From an uncultured Tidjanibacter sp. (lineage in GTDB: Bacteria > Bacteroidota > Bacteroidia > Bacteroidales > Rikenellaceae), in assembly GCA_934663885.1 (NCBI GenBank), contig CAKUKW010000004.1, positions 1-25,791 on the forward strand: a stretch of 25,791 bases of DNA, read 5' to 3'. How positions within the stretch are numbered: the stretch's first letter is position 1; each line of letters opens with the position of its first letter. The translations under genes were made by a program, and so were the position numbers. Positions 1 to 9,237 of the stretch are shown here, in pieces. The notes beneath the pieces are model-generated. The model worked only from the letters and a program-made list of their open reading frames with translations. It had not been told where the DNA came from and made no database searches.

Positions 1-2037
1 CACCTGTATCTCGCGTTTCTCCGGCTCCGGCTGAACTGCAAAAGGCTTTATTTCGCCGCGCTTGGCTTTTCTTTCCAATCGCTTCTGCTGGCGGCGCCGT
101 ACTTTTTCCCTTTCCCGGTCGATACGGGCCTGCTCCTCCGGCGAAATTTTTTCAGAATCGACCTTGTCGCGGAACTCATCCAATTCAGTCCTGGCCAGGC
201 GGGTCATCTCTTTTTCCGCCTGCGACTCCTTTATAACGCGTATCGTATTTTCGATCTGGCGGTTGGCGTCGGCCAACAATTGCTTCGCCTCTTCCTTCGC
301 TTCTTTTATTATTCGGTTGCGCTCCTGCTTTATCGTCGCCAACTGTTCGGAATATGTTTGTTCGAGCTCTTCTACTTTCTTGTCAGTGACTTTTATACGG
401 TCACGCTTCTGCTCCCAGTAGCGGCGGTCGCGGGCTATCTCGCGCAGCTGACGCTCGAGGTTTATCTGTTCGCTGCCCACCTTTTCCGAGGCCGAAGCTA
501 TTATCTGTTCCGGCAGGCCTATCTTACGGGCTATTTCGATGGCAAACGAACTACCCGGCTTACCCATTTCCAGTTTGAAAAGCGGGCGGATATTCTGCAC
601 GTCGAACTGCATGGCCCCGTTGGCCACACCGGGATTGTTGCTGGCGAAATACTTTATGTTAGAGTAGTGGGTGGTGATAACCCCGTAAGTTTTTGTTTCC
701 ACGAAGCGCTCCAGTATCGCCTCAGCAATCGCGCCGCCTATTACCGGCTCCGTCCCCGAGCCGAACTCGTCTATAAGCACCAGCGAAGATGAATCGGCAT
801 GCGCCAGCATAACCTTCATATTAAGAAGGTGGGAAGAGTAGGTGCTCAGGTCGTTGTCTATCGACTGCTCGTCGCCTATATCAATGTAGATGCCGCGGAA
901 AACGGGAAACTCCGAATTTTCCAGCGCGGGCACCAGGAAGCCGCACTGTACCATATACTGAAGCAGCCCGACGGTTTTGAGGCAAACCGATTTACCTCCT
1001 GCGTTGGGGCCCGAAATGACCAGTATGTGCTCCTTTCGGTCGAGCTTCAAATCGAGCGGCACTATCTGCTTACCCTCCCTGTACAGGGTTTGACGCAGTA
1101 GGGGATGCTTTGCCTGCCGCAGTTCCAGCCTTCCTTCTTCGGACAGTATCGGTTTCACGCAGTCGTTCTTCACCGCCCAGCGGGCCTTGGCGCGGATCAT
1201 GTCTATCATGGAGAGATATTCGCCGGCCCTGTATATTCCGTCCGCATCGGGCCTTATACCGTCGGTAAACTCCGTAAGTATCCTGATTATCTCCCTCCGC
1301 TCGGCGTACTCCAACTCCTTAATTTCGTTATTTATCTCCACTATCTCTACCGGCTCGACGTAGAATGTCTTTCCTGTGGCCGATTCGTCGTGGATAAAGC
1401 CGTTTATCTTGCGTTTGTTGGCGGCTGAAACGGGAATAACGGCGCGCCCGTCGCGAATAGAAACCGAAGCGTCGGGATCGGCGTAACCGTCCTTTTGCGC
1501 CTTCGCAAGTATCGCATGAAGCCTTTTCGACACCTGTCCCTCCCTGTCTCGGATAGAGCGCCTAACCGAATAAAGCTCCGGCGAAGCGTTATCCTTTATT
1601 TTGCCGTGCCGGTCGAGAATGGTATCTATATGGTTCGTAATTTCGGGAAAACCGTTGACGCCGCGAGACAGCTCCCTGAGAGCCGGATACGCCTCTTCGG
1701 GCCGAGAATTGAAAAATTTCACGACTGCGTTTACCGCACCGAGACCGTCGCGCAGCCTCACCAGATCCTCCACTTCGAGGAAAGCCCCCTCTACTGAAAT
1801 CTTCTTTGAAATATAAGCTATATCGGAAAATTCCTGGTTGGGGAACTCGCCGTCCATCATCAGCGCCGTACGGATCTCGTCACAGAACCTCAGGCGCCGC
1901 TCAATCACCGACGGCGAATATGAAAAAAGTTCGCCGGCGAGCATATCGAGGCCTCCCGAGGTAGTGCACAATTCGCCTACCTGGGTCCTAACCCTGTCCA
2001 TGCCTATCTTTATTTCGTAATCTGCCGGATTATACAC
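1..2037 (-). CDS. mutS2: MutS2 family ATPase/endonuclease, 3' end cut off by the window
   Basis: 679 codons are visible before the window edge; the family is usually about 780-830 residues, so the rest of the linker and the C-terminal Smr nuclease domain lie outside. MutS2 is a MutS paralogue without the mismatch-recognition domain; it acts on recombination intermediates and, in some bacteria, on collided ribosomes. Seen here: core/lever region, Walker A GPNAGGKS at residues 343-350, the segment STYSSHLLN after it, Walker B VLIDEFGSG with D423-E424, then a charged coiled coil at about 515-650. The start is taken as GTG at 2037 because it adds YNPADYEIKIG, which fits the family N-terminus; the alternative is ATG at 2001, 12 codons in. 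It lies 145 nt downstream of the amidase gene on the same strand. The family call is firm, the start less so. Confidence 0.95.
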   Translation of the reverse strand, partial: MYNPADYEIKIGMDRVRTQVGELCTTSGGLDMLAGELFSYSPSVIERRLRFCDEIRTALMMDGEFPNQEFSDIAYISKKISVEGAFLEVEDLVRLRDGLGAVNAVVKFFNSRPEEAYPALRELSRGVNGFPEITNHIDTILDRHGKIKDNASPELYSVRRSIRDREGQVSKRLHAILAKAQKDGYADPDASVSIRDGRAVIPVSAANKRKINGFIHDESATGKTFYVEPVEIVEINNEIKELEYAERREIIRILTEFTDGIRPDADGIYRAGEYLSMIDMIRAKARWAVKNDCVKPILSEEGRLELRQAKHPLLRQTLYREGKQIVPLDLKLDRKEHILVISGPNAGGKSVCLKTVGLLQYMVQCGFLVPALENSEFPVFRGIYIDIGDEQSIDNDLSTYSSHLLNMKVMLAHADSSSLVLIDEFGSGTEPVIGGAIAEAILERFVETKTYGVITTHYSNIKYFASNNPGVANGAMQFDVQNIRPLFKLEMGKPGSSFAIEIARKIGLPEQIIASASEKVGSEQINLERQLREIARDRRYWEQKRDRIKVTDKKVEELEQTYSEQLATIKQERNRIIKEAKEEAKQLLADANRQIENTIRVIKESQAEKEMTRLARTELDEFRDKVDSEKISPEEQARIDREREKVRRRQQKRLERKAKRGEIKPFAVQPEPEKREIQV

Positions 2038-2055
2038 CTATCGAAATTTATTTTA

Positions 2056-2069
2056 TTCCCTTAAGGGAA
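2056..2069. repeat. Perfect 14-bp palindrome upstream of mutS2
   Basis: TTCCCTTAAGGGAA is perfectly self-complementary and ends 18 nt upstream of the GTG proposed as the mutS2 start. It could be an operator or just an AT-rich leader feature; a hairpin is unlikely because there is no loop. No perfect TAnnTTTG promoter was found in this 145-nt gap. Confidence 0.4.
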
Positions 2070-2182
2070 AGTAAGTTAAAATCTGTTCCGATTTTATTGA
2101 ATAAATTTTAAACAGACTCTAAATGTTTGAAAAATTACTCTGCACCGATATTGCGGACTTGCGCCGCTCAGGACAGGAATCG

Positions 2183-3988
2183 CTACCTCCCGGCCCTCTG
2201 CCTTTTCCTGGCTTCTGTCGCGGCTATCTGCTCGTCTCCGTCGAAAGCTATCATGAACGCGTCGGGAAATTCCCTCCGGGCCTGCGTCAGCAACCGTGCG
2301 GCTTCATCGTATGATGACCCGCCGCCGAGGAGATATTTATAGCCGTAAGAACCGCCGGGAACATATTTTTCGGCAACCTTTCCCCTGTATGATTTAAAGT
2401 CAGGACTGTTTATACTTTTAGGGCTTTTCAACGCAGAAACCTGGACGTAATAAATTATGCTGCTCGGAGGTGTTTCGGTTTTTGGGGTTGACTGGGTAGT
2501 ACCGGAGCGAAAAGAAACCTCTTCCTGGCTGTAAGACTGCTGATCAGTCGCCTGCTGCCCGCCAGAGCTATGGTTTGCGCTCTGCCGTCCGGCCTGGTCC
2601 GTTAAGGTACCCTTCATAACACCCGAAGGTCTTTGCCCTTGCGAGGCAGGTGCAGCGGGTTGCGTTACCTGCCCACTTCCCTGCGTTGCGGCACCCTGCT
2701 GTGCCGACGCTCCCGTGGACTGCACTCCCGTCTGTCCAGACTGCTTTTTATCTTCCTCGGAAAAGAAAGAGGATATGTCGGGGAGCGTCGTACGTATCTT
2801 TGCCTGCGAATATTCTCCCTGTACGGAGCCCTGCTGCGAATTATCGCCTCCTTTACCGGCAAAAGCGTTGTCTATAACGGCTATCGGATCGGGAGGTTTC
2901 GGAGGAGGCGTCTGTCCCGAAACGGAAACCTGCGTACCCTGCGATGCTGACTGTGCGCCCGTATTTCCTTGTGACACCAGATGTGTCGCTGCCGTATGCT
3001 GTGAAGTTGACTGGCCAGTCATGGCCCCCTGCTGTGTAGTGCGAGCCGTATTCTGTCCCGCACCCTGTGCCTGTGTTTCCTGTCCGGCCTGCCACACCTG
3101 CTGGCCGGACTGTGAAGTCTGGGAGCCCTGAACAGGCACCGGCTGCTCCTGCTGTACCTGTAACTGTACCATGCTGCTGCGTCCCTCAACGCGGCTTTTG
3201 TATTCGCTGAAAGCATTGAACAGGGAGCGGGCGGCGGCGTTCTGCCCCTTTTCTGACGAAACATACGCACGGTCGCCCTTATTGGTCATGAAACCGAACT
3301 CTGTGAGCACGCTCGGCATCGTGGTTCGCCAAAGTACAAGAAAGCCCTCATGGAAAGCCCCCCTGTCGCGCAGCGGAATATCCTTCGCGTAATGTTTCTG
3401 GATAATCTCCGCAAGCATCATGCTCTGATCCTGATTGGCGAACTGCATAAGCTGGAATATTATATAGCTTGCCGGGTCGTCGGCCTTAAAGCCTTCATAG
3501 GTCGTTTCGAAATTGGCCTCGTATTTTATCACCTCGTTCTCTTTCATCGCAAGGTTCAGGTTGGCCCCGCTCTTGTCATAGCCCATAACGAAAGTCGATG
3601 TGCCCGTCGCTTCGGGATTTTTATCGGAGGCGTTTACGTGTATAGATATGAATAGGTCGGCGTTGAATTTATTGGCTATATTACTCCGTTCGATGAGCTT
3701 TACATAAACGTCTGTCGTTCGTGTATAAACCACCTGCACATCGGGCAGGTTGCGCTCTATGAGCGCGCCGAGTTTCAGGGCTATGCTGAGGGTTATATCT
3801 TTTTCCAAAACCTTACCGAAGTTGGTCCCCGGGTCTATTCCCCCGTGGCCGGCGTCTATAACGACCCTCGCGACCTTCCCCTGCTGGCGCGAGCCGGCAG
3901 AGGGCCGCTGGGAAGAATCCCCGGCGCTGCACAACATAACCGGAAAAAGGAGCGTTATAACTAAAATTCTGAGCAGTGAAACTTTCAT
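2183..3988 (-). CDS. N-acetylmuramoyl-L-alanine amidase (Amidase_3) with SPOR-like C-terminus
   Basis: A 601-residue secreted zinc amidase that would cleave the bond between MurNAc and L-Ala to split septal peptidoglycan. The N-terminus (1-22) is a signal peptide; Cys20 follows VML, which is a poor lipobox, so cleavage by signal peptidase I is as likely as lipidation. The Amidase_3 domain spans about 40-265: zinc ligands H48 (DAGHGG), E62 and H117 (SIHVNA), catalytic E230 (LTEFGF). Residues 270-510 form a low-complexity linker rich in Q, S, T and G. Residues 512-588 (YYVQVSAL start, ending near AFDGDEQ) look like a SPOR domain, a family that binds denuded septal glycan. The gene is divergent from lptD, an arrangement I recall from other Bacteroidota. 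The enzyme call is firm; the SPOR call is by pattern only. Confidence 0.92.
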   Translation of the reverse strand: MKVSLLRILVITLLFPVMLCSAGDSSQRPSAGSRQQGKVARVVIDAGHGGIDPGTNFGKVLEKDITLSIALKLGALIERNLPDVQVVYTRTTDVYVKLIERSNIANKFNADLFISIHVNASDKNPEATGTSTFVMGYDKSGANLNLAMKENEVIKYEANFETTYEGFKADDPASYIIFQLMQFANQDQSMMLAEIIQKHYAKDIPLRDRGAFHEGFLVLWRTTMPSVLTEFGFMTNKGDRAYVSSEKGQNAAARSLFNAFSEYKSRVEGRSSMVQLQVQQEQPVPVQGSQTSQSGQQVWQAGQETQAQGAGQNTARTTQQGAMTGQSTSQHTAATHLVSQGNTGAQSASQGTQVSVSGQTPPPKPPDPIAVIDNAFAGKGGDNSQQGSVQGEYSQAKIRTTLPDISSFFSEEDKKQSGQTGVQSTGASAQQGAATQGSGQVTQPAAPASQGQRPSGVMKGTLTDQAGRQSANHSSGGQQATDQQSYSQEEVSFRSGTTQSTPKTETPPSSIIYYVQVSALKSPKSINSPDFKSYRGKVAEKYVPGGSYGYKYLLGGGSSYDEAARLLTQARREFPDAFMIAFDGDEQIAATEARKRQRAGR

Positions 3989-3998
3989 GGCTTCAAAG

Positions 3999-4030
3999 TT
4001 TATGAAACTGCGTTTTTTTGCCTATTTTTG
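3999..4030 (+). promoter_or_regulatory. Probable promoter of lptD
   Basis: TATTTTTG at 4023-4030 matches the Bacteroidota -7 consensus TAnnTTTG exactly. A TTTA at 3999-4002, 20 nt upstream, is a near match to the -33 TTTG. Initiation about 7 nt downstream would give a leader of roughly 70 nt to ATG 4105. The placement argues against the TTG at 4018 as a start, because that codon lies upstream of the expected transcription start. Confidence 0.5.
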
Positions 4031-4079
4031 TGGGCAAAAATCTTGTTCCGGGCCGTTGGAGGCTTAGTTCCGTGAGGTT

Positions 4080-4100
4080 TTTGCCGACTTTGTCGGCAAA
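4080..4100 (+). promoter_or_regulatory. Leader hairpin just before the lptD start codon
   Basis: TTTGCCGAC (4080-4088) and GTCGGCAAA (4092-4100) form a 9-bp perfect stem with a 3-nt TTT loop, ending 4 nt before ATG 4105. In the lptD mRNA it would cover the ribosome landing zone. It could be a translational control element or a palindromic protein site in the divergent promoter region. There is no U-tract, so it is not a typical terminator. Confidence 0.45.
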
Positions 4101-4131
4101 GTTAATGATTTTTACTAATAATTTGGGCAAA
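4097..4131 (-). promoter_or_regulatory. Possible promoter of the amidase gene
   Basis: Read on the minus strand, TAACTTTG (complement of 4097-4104) matches TAnnTTTG exactly, with TTTG (complement of 4128-4131) 23 nt upstream. This would give a leader of about 100 nt to the amidase ATG at 3988. It overlaps the lptD start region, so the two promoters would cross. Motif evidence only. Confidence 0.4.
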
Positions 4132-7032
4132 AAGGGCTTAAAATATGCTTTGGCGTTCCTGACGGCTGCGGTTTTCCTGCAGGTCGTTTTGGGGGCGTGG
4201 TCGCCCCGTGAAGCCGCGGGGCGCGGGCGCGGGATCGACAGGGAGCCGTCTTTACCTTTATGGGACGATACTGTAAGGAGAGGTGCAACAAACACTAAAC
4301 AGGCATTCAGGCAGGGAGCTGTTTCCGCATCGGAAACCATCGAAGGAAATCCAGTGGCGAGGCAGGCATTGATAAACTCGCAGCGTCCGGTAAACACCAT
4401 TGCCCCGCCCGCCAACAACCTGCAGGGGCCCATGCTCGATTCCTTCCCCTCCCGATCAACAGCACGGCCGACACCACCTGAAGAAAAAATCCCCGATTCG
4501 CTCAGGCGCGACACATTACCGATAAAGAATTTCCTGGACAAGAAAATCAGCGGAAAAAATAAAGATTCGCTTATCTACAATATCAAGGACAGAAAAGTTT
4601 ATATCTACAAGGAAGGCGACGTCACCTACACCGATATGAACCTCAAGGCCGATTTCATCCAGATAACCATGGACACCAAAGAAATTTACGCCTATGGTCA
4701 TACGGATTCGCTGGGAGTTAAAACCCGGCCTGTATTCGAACAGGGGGGGAGCAATTATGTGATGGACACCATCGCTTATAATATTACCAGCGAAAAGGCC
4801 AAAATCAAAGGCGTGGTAACCAAGGAGGGCGACGGGATATTACACGGCAACAATATAAAGAAAATGCCCGATAACGTGGTGCATATCAAGGACGGCAAAT
4901 ACACCACGTGCGACCATGAGCACCCTCACTTCTACCTGGCTATCACCCAGGGCGTTATGATGCCTGGAGACAAGGTGATCGTAGGGCCCGCCTATCTTGT
5001 CCTCGAGGACGTTCCGCTTCCGATTGCAATTCCGGAAGGGTTTTTCCCGCTTACCGACAAACGCACCTCCGGTATACTCATGCCGACTTTCGGCGAGGAA
5101 AGCCGCCGGGGTTTCTATTTCAAGAACGGAGGGTATTATTTCGCCCTCGGCGACCATGTAGACCTTTCCCTTACGGGAAGCCTCTATACCAAAGGTTCGT
5201 GGGAACTGCATGCCCGGAGCGCCTACGCCAAAAGATATAAGTATGGCGGCAGCTTCAATATCGAATATTCAAAGTTTAAAACCGGCGACAAAGTCCTGCA
5301 GGAAGACGGCTCACTGAGTCCTCAAAGCGATTACCAGAATACCAATTCGTTCAGAGTCACGTGGCAGCACTCCCTCGATCCCAAAGCCATGCCGGGAACC
5401 TCTTTCAAAGCCAATGTCAATTTCGAGACTTCCGGTTACTCGAAAACCACCGCTATGAACGTGGCCGATCAGATACAGTCGCAAACACAATCCGATATCG
5501 CCTATAGTAAAAACTGGGCCGGGACTCCGTTCTCATTGTCGGTTGCTGCGAGGCTGAGCCAAAACCGAAAGGATTCCGTATACAGTTTCAATTTACCCAC
5601 CGTAAGCTTCAACATGACGCGAATAAACCCTTTCAAGCGCAAAGAAGCCGTCGGTAAGGAGCGGTGGTACGAGAAGATAGCGATGACTTACGGCATGAGC
5701 CTGGACAACAAGGTCGCGGTCAAGGAATACAACCTGTTCAAGCAGCAGATGTACGACGACATGCAGTACGGCGTAAGTCATGCCATAAACCTATCGGCGC
5801 CGTTCAATTTCCTCGGATATTTAAATTTTACGCCCAATGCCACCTATAACGAGAACTGGAACTTCAAAAAGGTGGAAAAGGAGTGGGATTACATCGAGCA
5901 GAAACAGGTCGACCTGGAGCCTACATACGGGTTTTACAGATCCTTCAAATACAACGTATCCGGAAGTTTCTCCACCACGCTGTACGGTGACTGGGTAAGC
6001 ACTAAAAAGAGCTCTTTCCTTCAACACGTAAGGCACACCCTTTCGCCTACGATAACTTTTACATGGGCCCCCGATTTCGGTGCCGACAAGTACGGGTCCT
6101 ACGATTACGTACAGAGTAACGATATCGGCGATGTCACAAAGTATGTTCCTTATCAGGGGGTGTACGGAATAGCTACCGGCGGCAAGAACGCTTCGATTAC
6201 CTTCGATCTTAAACAGACGCTCGAAGCCAAGGTACTGGACGATTCGGATTCCACAGGAAAGAGGAAAATAAAGTTCATAGACGACTTAGGTATAAGGGGC
6301 AGCTACAATTTCCTGGCGGAGCAATACAACCTCTCGAATATAAGCCTGAGCCTGAGGATGACGATTCCTTTCCTTAAGAATTTCACACTGAATCTTTCGG
6401 CGGAATGGGATCCTTACCTGGTGGTAGTCGAGAACGGCGTCAGAACGAAAGTCGATAAACTTGCCTGGGGCCAAGGTAAATTAGGGCGAATAGTCAGGAC
6501 CGGCTGGAGCTTCGACTATACTTTCAACGGAGGCAAGGAGGCTGCCATAGGCTCTATAAACGATACTGCGGGTTACGGGCCTCTGGATAATATCGACCCT
6601 TATTATTTCGATCCGGGCAATCCTATCGATCCGATAACAAGGAGGCAGATGATGGCGAAAACATACTATGATTTTTCCGTCCCGTGGTCGCTTACCTTCG
6701 GGTATTCGGTCGCATATTCGGATCCTCTCCCGGGCACCAAGAGCATAACCCAGTCGATCAAGTTCAACGGCAGCGTCAAGCTGACGCCCAAATGGGCGAT
6801 AACGATGAGCTCTTTCACGTTCGATATCGACAAAATGAAATTCACGCCGGGAGGCTTTACCCTTACGCGCAACCTGCACTGCTGGCAGATGTCTTTCAAC
6901 TGGACGCCTTTCGGAACATATAAGAGCTGGAGTTTCAGTATTCACGTACTCTCCTCCATGCTTAAAGACCTTAAATATGACAAGAGCAATTCGCAGTTCG
7001 ACAATATTTATTACCAGGCCACCGGCCGTTAA
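4105..7032 (+). CDS. lptD: LPS-assembly outer-membrane protein LptD
   Basis: A 975-residue outer-membrane protein that, with an LptE partner not seen here, would insert lipopolysaccharide into the outer leaflet. The start is ATG 4105 (MIFTNNLGK), leading directly into a hydrophobic signal segment (about residues 10-32); a TTG 87 nt upstream extends the frame but precedes the likely promoter. Residues of about 155-230 form an LptA/OstA-like periplasmic domain (KVYIYKEGDVTYTD). Residues of about 290-350 carry the LptD signature with GPAYLVLEDVPLPIAIP, GFFPLTDKRTSGI and NGGYYFALG. The remainder is a long beta-barrel rich in alternating aromatic and polar residues. The chain ends in ATGR rather than the usual terminal aromatic residue. 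It is longer than E. coli LptD (784 residues), as is common in this phylum. dcp follows 72 nt downstream, probably in the same transcript. Confidence 0.92.
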   Translation: MIFTNNLGKKGLKYALAFLTAAVFLQVVLGAWSPREAAGRGRGIDREPSLPLWDDTVRRGATNTKQAFRQGAVSASETIEGNPVARQALINSQRPVNTIAPPANNLQGPMLDSFPSRSTARPTPPEEKIPDSLRRDTLPIKNFLDKKISGKNKDSLIYNIKDRKVYIYKEGDVTYTDMNLKADFIQITMDTKEIYAYGHTDSLGVKTRPVFEQGGSNYVMDTIAYNITSEKAKIKGVVTKEGDGILHGNNIKKMPDNVVHIKDGKYTTCDHEHPHFYLAITQGVMMPGDKVIVGPAYLVLEDVPLPIAIPEGFFPLTDKRTSGILMPTFGEESRRGFYFKNGGYYFALGDHVDLSLTGSLYTKGSWELHARSAYAKRYKYGGSFNIEYSKFKTGDKVLQEDGSLSPQSDYQNTNSFRVTWQHSLDPKAMPGTSFKANVNFETSGYSKTTAMNVADQIQSQTQSDIAYSKNWAGTPFSLSVAARLSQNRKDSVYSFNLPTVSFNMTRINPFKRKEAVGKERWYEKIAMTYGMSLDNKVAVKEYNLFKQQMYDDMQYGVSHAINLSAPFNFLGYLNFTPNATYNENWNFKKVEKEWDYIEQKQVDLEPTYGFYRSFKYNVSGSFSTTLYGDWVSTKKSSFLQHVRHTLSPTITFTWAPDFGADKYGSYDYVQSNDIGDVTKYVPYQGVYGIATGGKNASITFDLKQTLEAKVLDDSDSTGKRKIKFIDDLGIRGSYNFLAEQYNLSNISLSLRMTIPFLKNFTLNLSAEWDPYLVVVENGVRTKVDKLAWGQGKLGRIVRTGWSFDYTFNGGKEAAIGSINDTAGYGPLDNIDPYYFDPGNPIDPITRRQMMAKTYYDFSVPWSLTFGYSVAYSDPLPGTKSITQSIKFNGSVKLTPKWAITMSSFTFDIDKMKFTPGGFTLTRNLHCWQMSFNWTPFGTYKSWSFSIHVLSSMLKDLKYDKSNSQFDNIYYQATGR

Positions 7033-7104
7033 AAATACTTTCTCTTTTCATAAACACCTACTGCAGCTTCAGAGCAAACCGGCAACAACCAAAACTACTA
7101 AAAC

Positions 7105-9225
7105 ATGAGAAAATTAATTATCGCTGTCATGGCAACAACCGCATTGAGCAGCTGCACTGGGGATAATCCGATCCTCAATGAAAACCCGCTGCTGAAAAAA
7201 ACCAATACGCCGCACGACACCCCCTTGTTCGCGGAAATAACAACCGAAGATTATCTGCCGGCATTCGAATATGCCCTTGAGCAGGCGCGCGCGGAGGCAG
7301 ACGCAATAATAAACAACAAGGCCAAACCCACCTTTGCAAACACTGTCGAGGCGCTCGAACGAAGCGGGGGAGACCTTACGAAAGTATCCACCATATTTTT
7401 CTCGGTAAAAGAAGCCCACACTTCGGATCGCATGCAGGAAATAGCGCTCGAAATACAACCCAGGTTAGTGGACTATTCTAATGATATCAGCCTTAATCCC
7501 ATGCTTTTTGCAAGGGTGAAAGCGGTTTACGAAGAGCGTGACAACCTGAAGCTCGACAAAGAGCAGGCCGCGCTCCTCGAAAAAACATACAAAGGATTCG
7601 TACGGGGCGGAGCAGGCCTCGGCGAACAGGAGAAAGAGCGTTACCGTGAGCTCTCAGGCCGCCTTTCGCAACTCACACTCCAATTCGGACAGAACGTACT
7701 TGTAGAGACCAATGCGTATTCCCTTAACATTACTCCTTCGCAGGAAAAACGCATAGCCGAACTGCCCGCTTTCGTCAAGGAAGCGATGGCTGAAGAGGCG
7801 AGAGCACGCGGACAGGAAGGCTGGACGGTAACGCTCCAGTCGGCAAGCCTGATACCGTTCCTTACTTATTCCAGTGACAGGGAGTTCAAGGAGCAGCTCT
7901 GGAAAAGATCCAATTCCAGGGCAATGAACGGAGGCCCGAACGACAACCGTGAAATCCTGAAAGAGATCGCACAGGTCAGGATGGAAACGGCAAAACTGCT
8001 GGGTTTCGAAACGTACGCCGATTATGTGCTGGAAGAGAGGATGGCCCGCGACGTGCCGACCGTGGAGTCGTTCCTCGAAGAGCTGCTTGTCTCTACAAAG
8101 GAACATGCCGTGGCCGACTACAAGACAATCGAGGAATACGCCATGAAAAACGGCGGATACGGACGTGATTTTAAACTTATGCCGTGGGACTGGGCATACT
8201 TCACTGAAAAATACAAAACCGAAAAATACTCCGTGAACGACGAGGAGATCAAGCCCTACCTCGAACTCGAAAAGGTCAAACAGGGTATATTCCTTCTCGC
8301 CAATAAACTTTACGGTATAAAATTCGTCGAGAATAAGGAGATACAGGTTTACCATCCCGAAGTCGTAGCTTATGAGGTGTATGAGGAAAACGGCGATTTC
8401 ACGGGAGTGCTCTACATGGATTTCTTCCCGCGCGAATCGAAGCGCGGCGGAGCGTGGATGACCAACTACCGCGATATGTGGACGACCGCGAAAGGGAAAG
8501 AAATCAGGCCTCTGGTTACGATGGTCTGCAACTTCACAAAGCCGACCGAAACCACTCCGTCGCTGCTTACTTTCGACGAACTCGAAACCTTCCTGCACGA
8601 ATTCGGCCATTGCCTGCACGGGCTTTTCGCCGAGGGTAAATATGCATCGCTGACAGGTACTTCGGTTTACAGGGATTTCGTGGAGCTTCCATCTCAGATA
8701 ATGGAAAACTGGGCGACTGAAAAAGAATTCCTCGACCTGTTCGCGGTACATTACCAGACAGGCGAAAAGATACCACAGGAGCTTGTAGACAAAATTGCGG
8801 AGGCCAAGAATTACCTCGCGGCTTACGGCAACGTACGCCAGGTTTCGTTCGGGCTGAACGACATGGCGTGGTATACTATAACCGAGCCTGTAACGGAAGA
8901 TGTGGAAAAATTCGAAAAAGCGGCTATGGCCGACACCCGGATACTTCCCAACGTGCCCGGAACCGCGATGTCACCATCTTTCTCCCATATTTTTGCAGGA
9001 GGATATGCGGCCGGATACTATAGCTACAAGTGGTCGGAAGTACTCGAAGCCGACGCCTATTCGCTCTTCCGGGAAAAAGGTATCTTCAACCGGGAAGTGG
9101 CGCAATCTTTCCGCGACAATATCCTTTCCAGGGGAGGTATAGACCATCCGATGGCATTGTACGTCAATTTCCGCGGCCAAGAGCCCTCGGTCAAGGCGCT
9201 GATCGACAAGATGGAACTGGAATAA
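7105..9225 (+). CDS. dcp: M3 family metallopeptidase, dipeptidyl carboxypeptidase-like lipoprotein
   Basis: A 706-residue zinc peptidase of family M3, expected to remove C-terminal dipeptides from peptides. The zinc site is HEFGH at residues 498-502, with E527 (VELPSQ) 29 residues after the first histidine, as in thimet oligopeptidase and Dcp. The N-terminal half resembles Dcp in pattern (NPLLKK, FANTVEALERSG). Residues 1-17 end in the lipobox LSSC with lipidated Cys17, so the enzyme is probably tethered to a membrane facing the periplasm, unlike E. coli Dcp. It follows lptD by 72 nt with no clear internal promoter, and ends 12 nt before a strong hairpin. The M3 family is certain; Dcp rather than oligopeptidase A is likely from the length and N-terminus. 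Confidence 0.92.
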   Translation: MRKLIIAVMATTALSSCTGDNPILNENPLLKKTNTPHDTPLFAEITTEDYLPAFEYALEQARAEADAIINNKAKPTFANTVEALERSGGDLTKVSTIFFSVKEAHTSDRMQEIALEIQPRLVDYSNDISLNPMLFARVKAVYEERDNLKLDKEQAALLEKTYKGFVRGGAGLGEQEKERYRELSGRLSQLTLQFGQNVLVETNAYSLNITPSQEKRIAELPAFVKEAMAEEARARGQEGWTVTLQSASLIPFLTYSSDREFKEQLWKRSNSRAMNGGPNDNREILKEIAQVRMETAKLLGFETYADYVLEERMARDVPTVESFLEELLVSTKEHAVADYKTIEEYAMKNGGYGRDFKLMPWDWAYFTEKYKTEKYSVNDEEIKPYLELEKVKQGIFLLANKLYGIKFVENKEIQVYHPEVVAYEVYEENGDFTGVLYMDFFPRESKRGGAWMTNYRDMWTTAKGKEIRPLVTMVCNFTKPTETTPSLLTFDELETFLHEFGHCLHGLFAEGKYASLTGTSVYRDFVELPSQIMENWATEKEFLDLFAVHYQTGEKIPQELVDKIAEAKNYLAAYGNVRQVSFGLNDMAWYTITEPVTEDVEKFEKAAMADTRILPNVPGTAMSPSFSHIFAGGYAAGYYSYKWSEVLEADAYSLFREKGIFNREVAQSFRDNILSRGGIDHPMALYVNFRGQEPSVKALIDKMELE

Positions 9226-9237
9226 TCCATTTATCAC

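Noticed and set aside
62..1797. Several plus-strand open frames of about 100-170 codons
   Set aside because: They run antisense to mutS2, whose minus-strand translation shows Walker motifs and family features throughout; the plus-strand products show no recognisable motif.
4018..4104. TTG at 4018 as the lptD start
   Set aside because: It lies upstream of the likely promoter's transcription start, and the extra 29 residues would precede the signal peptide; ATG 4105 fits better.
3993..4541. Minus-strand 182-codon frame
   Set aside because: Antisense to the N-terminus of lptD and to the divergent promoter region; no domain features.
7654..8751. Long minus-strand frame of 365 codons
   Set aside because: Antisense to dcp across its zinc site; His/Phe/Arg-rich composition typical of a shadow frame.
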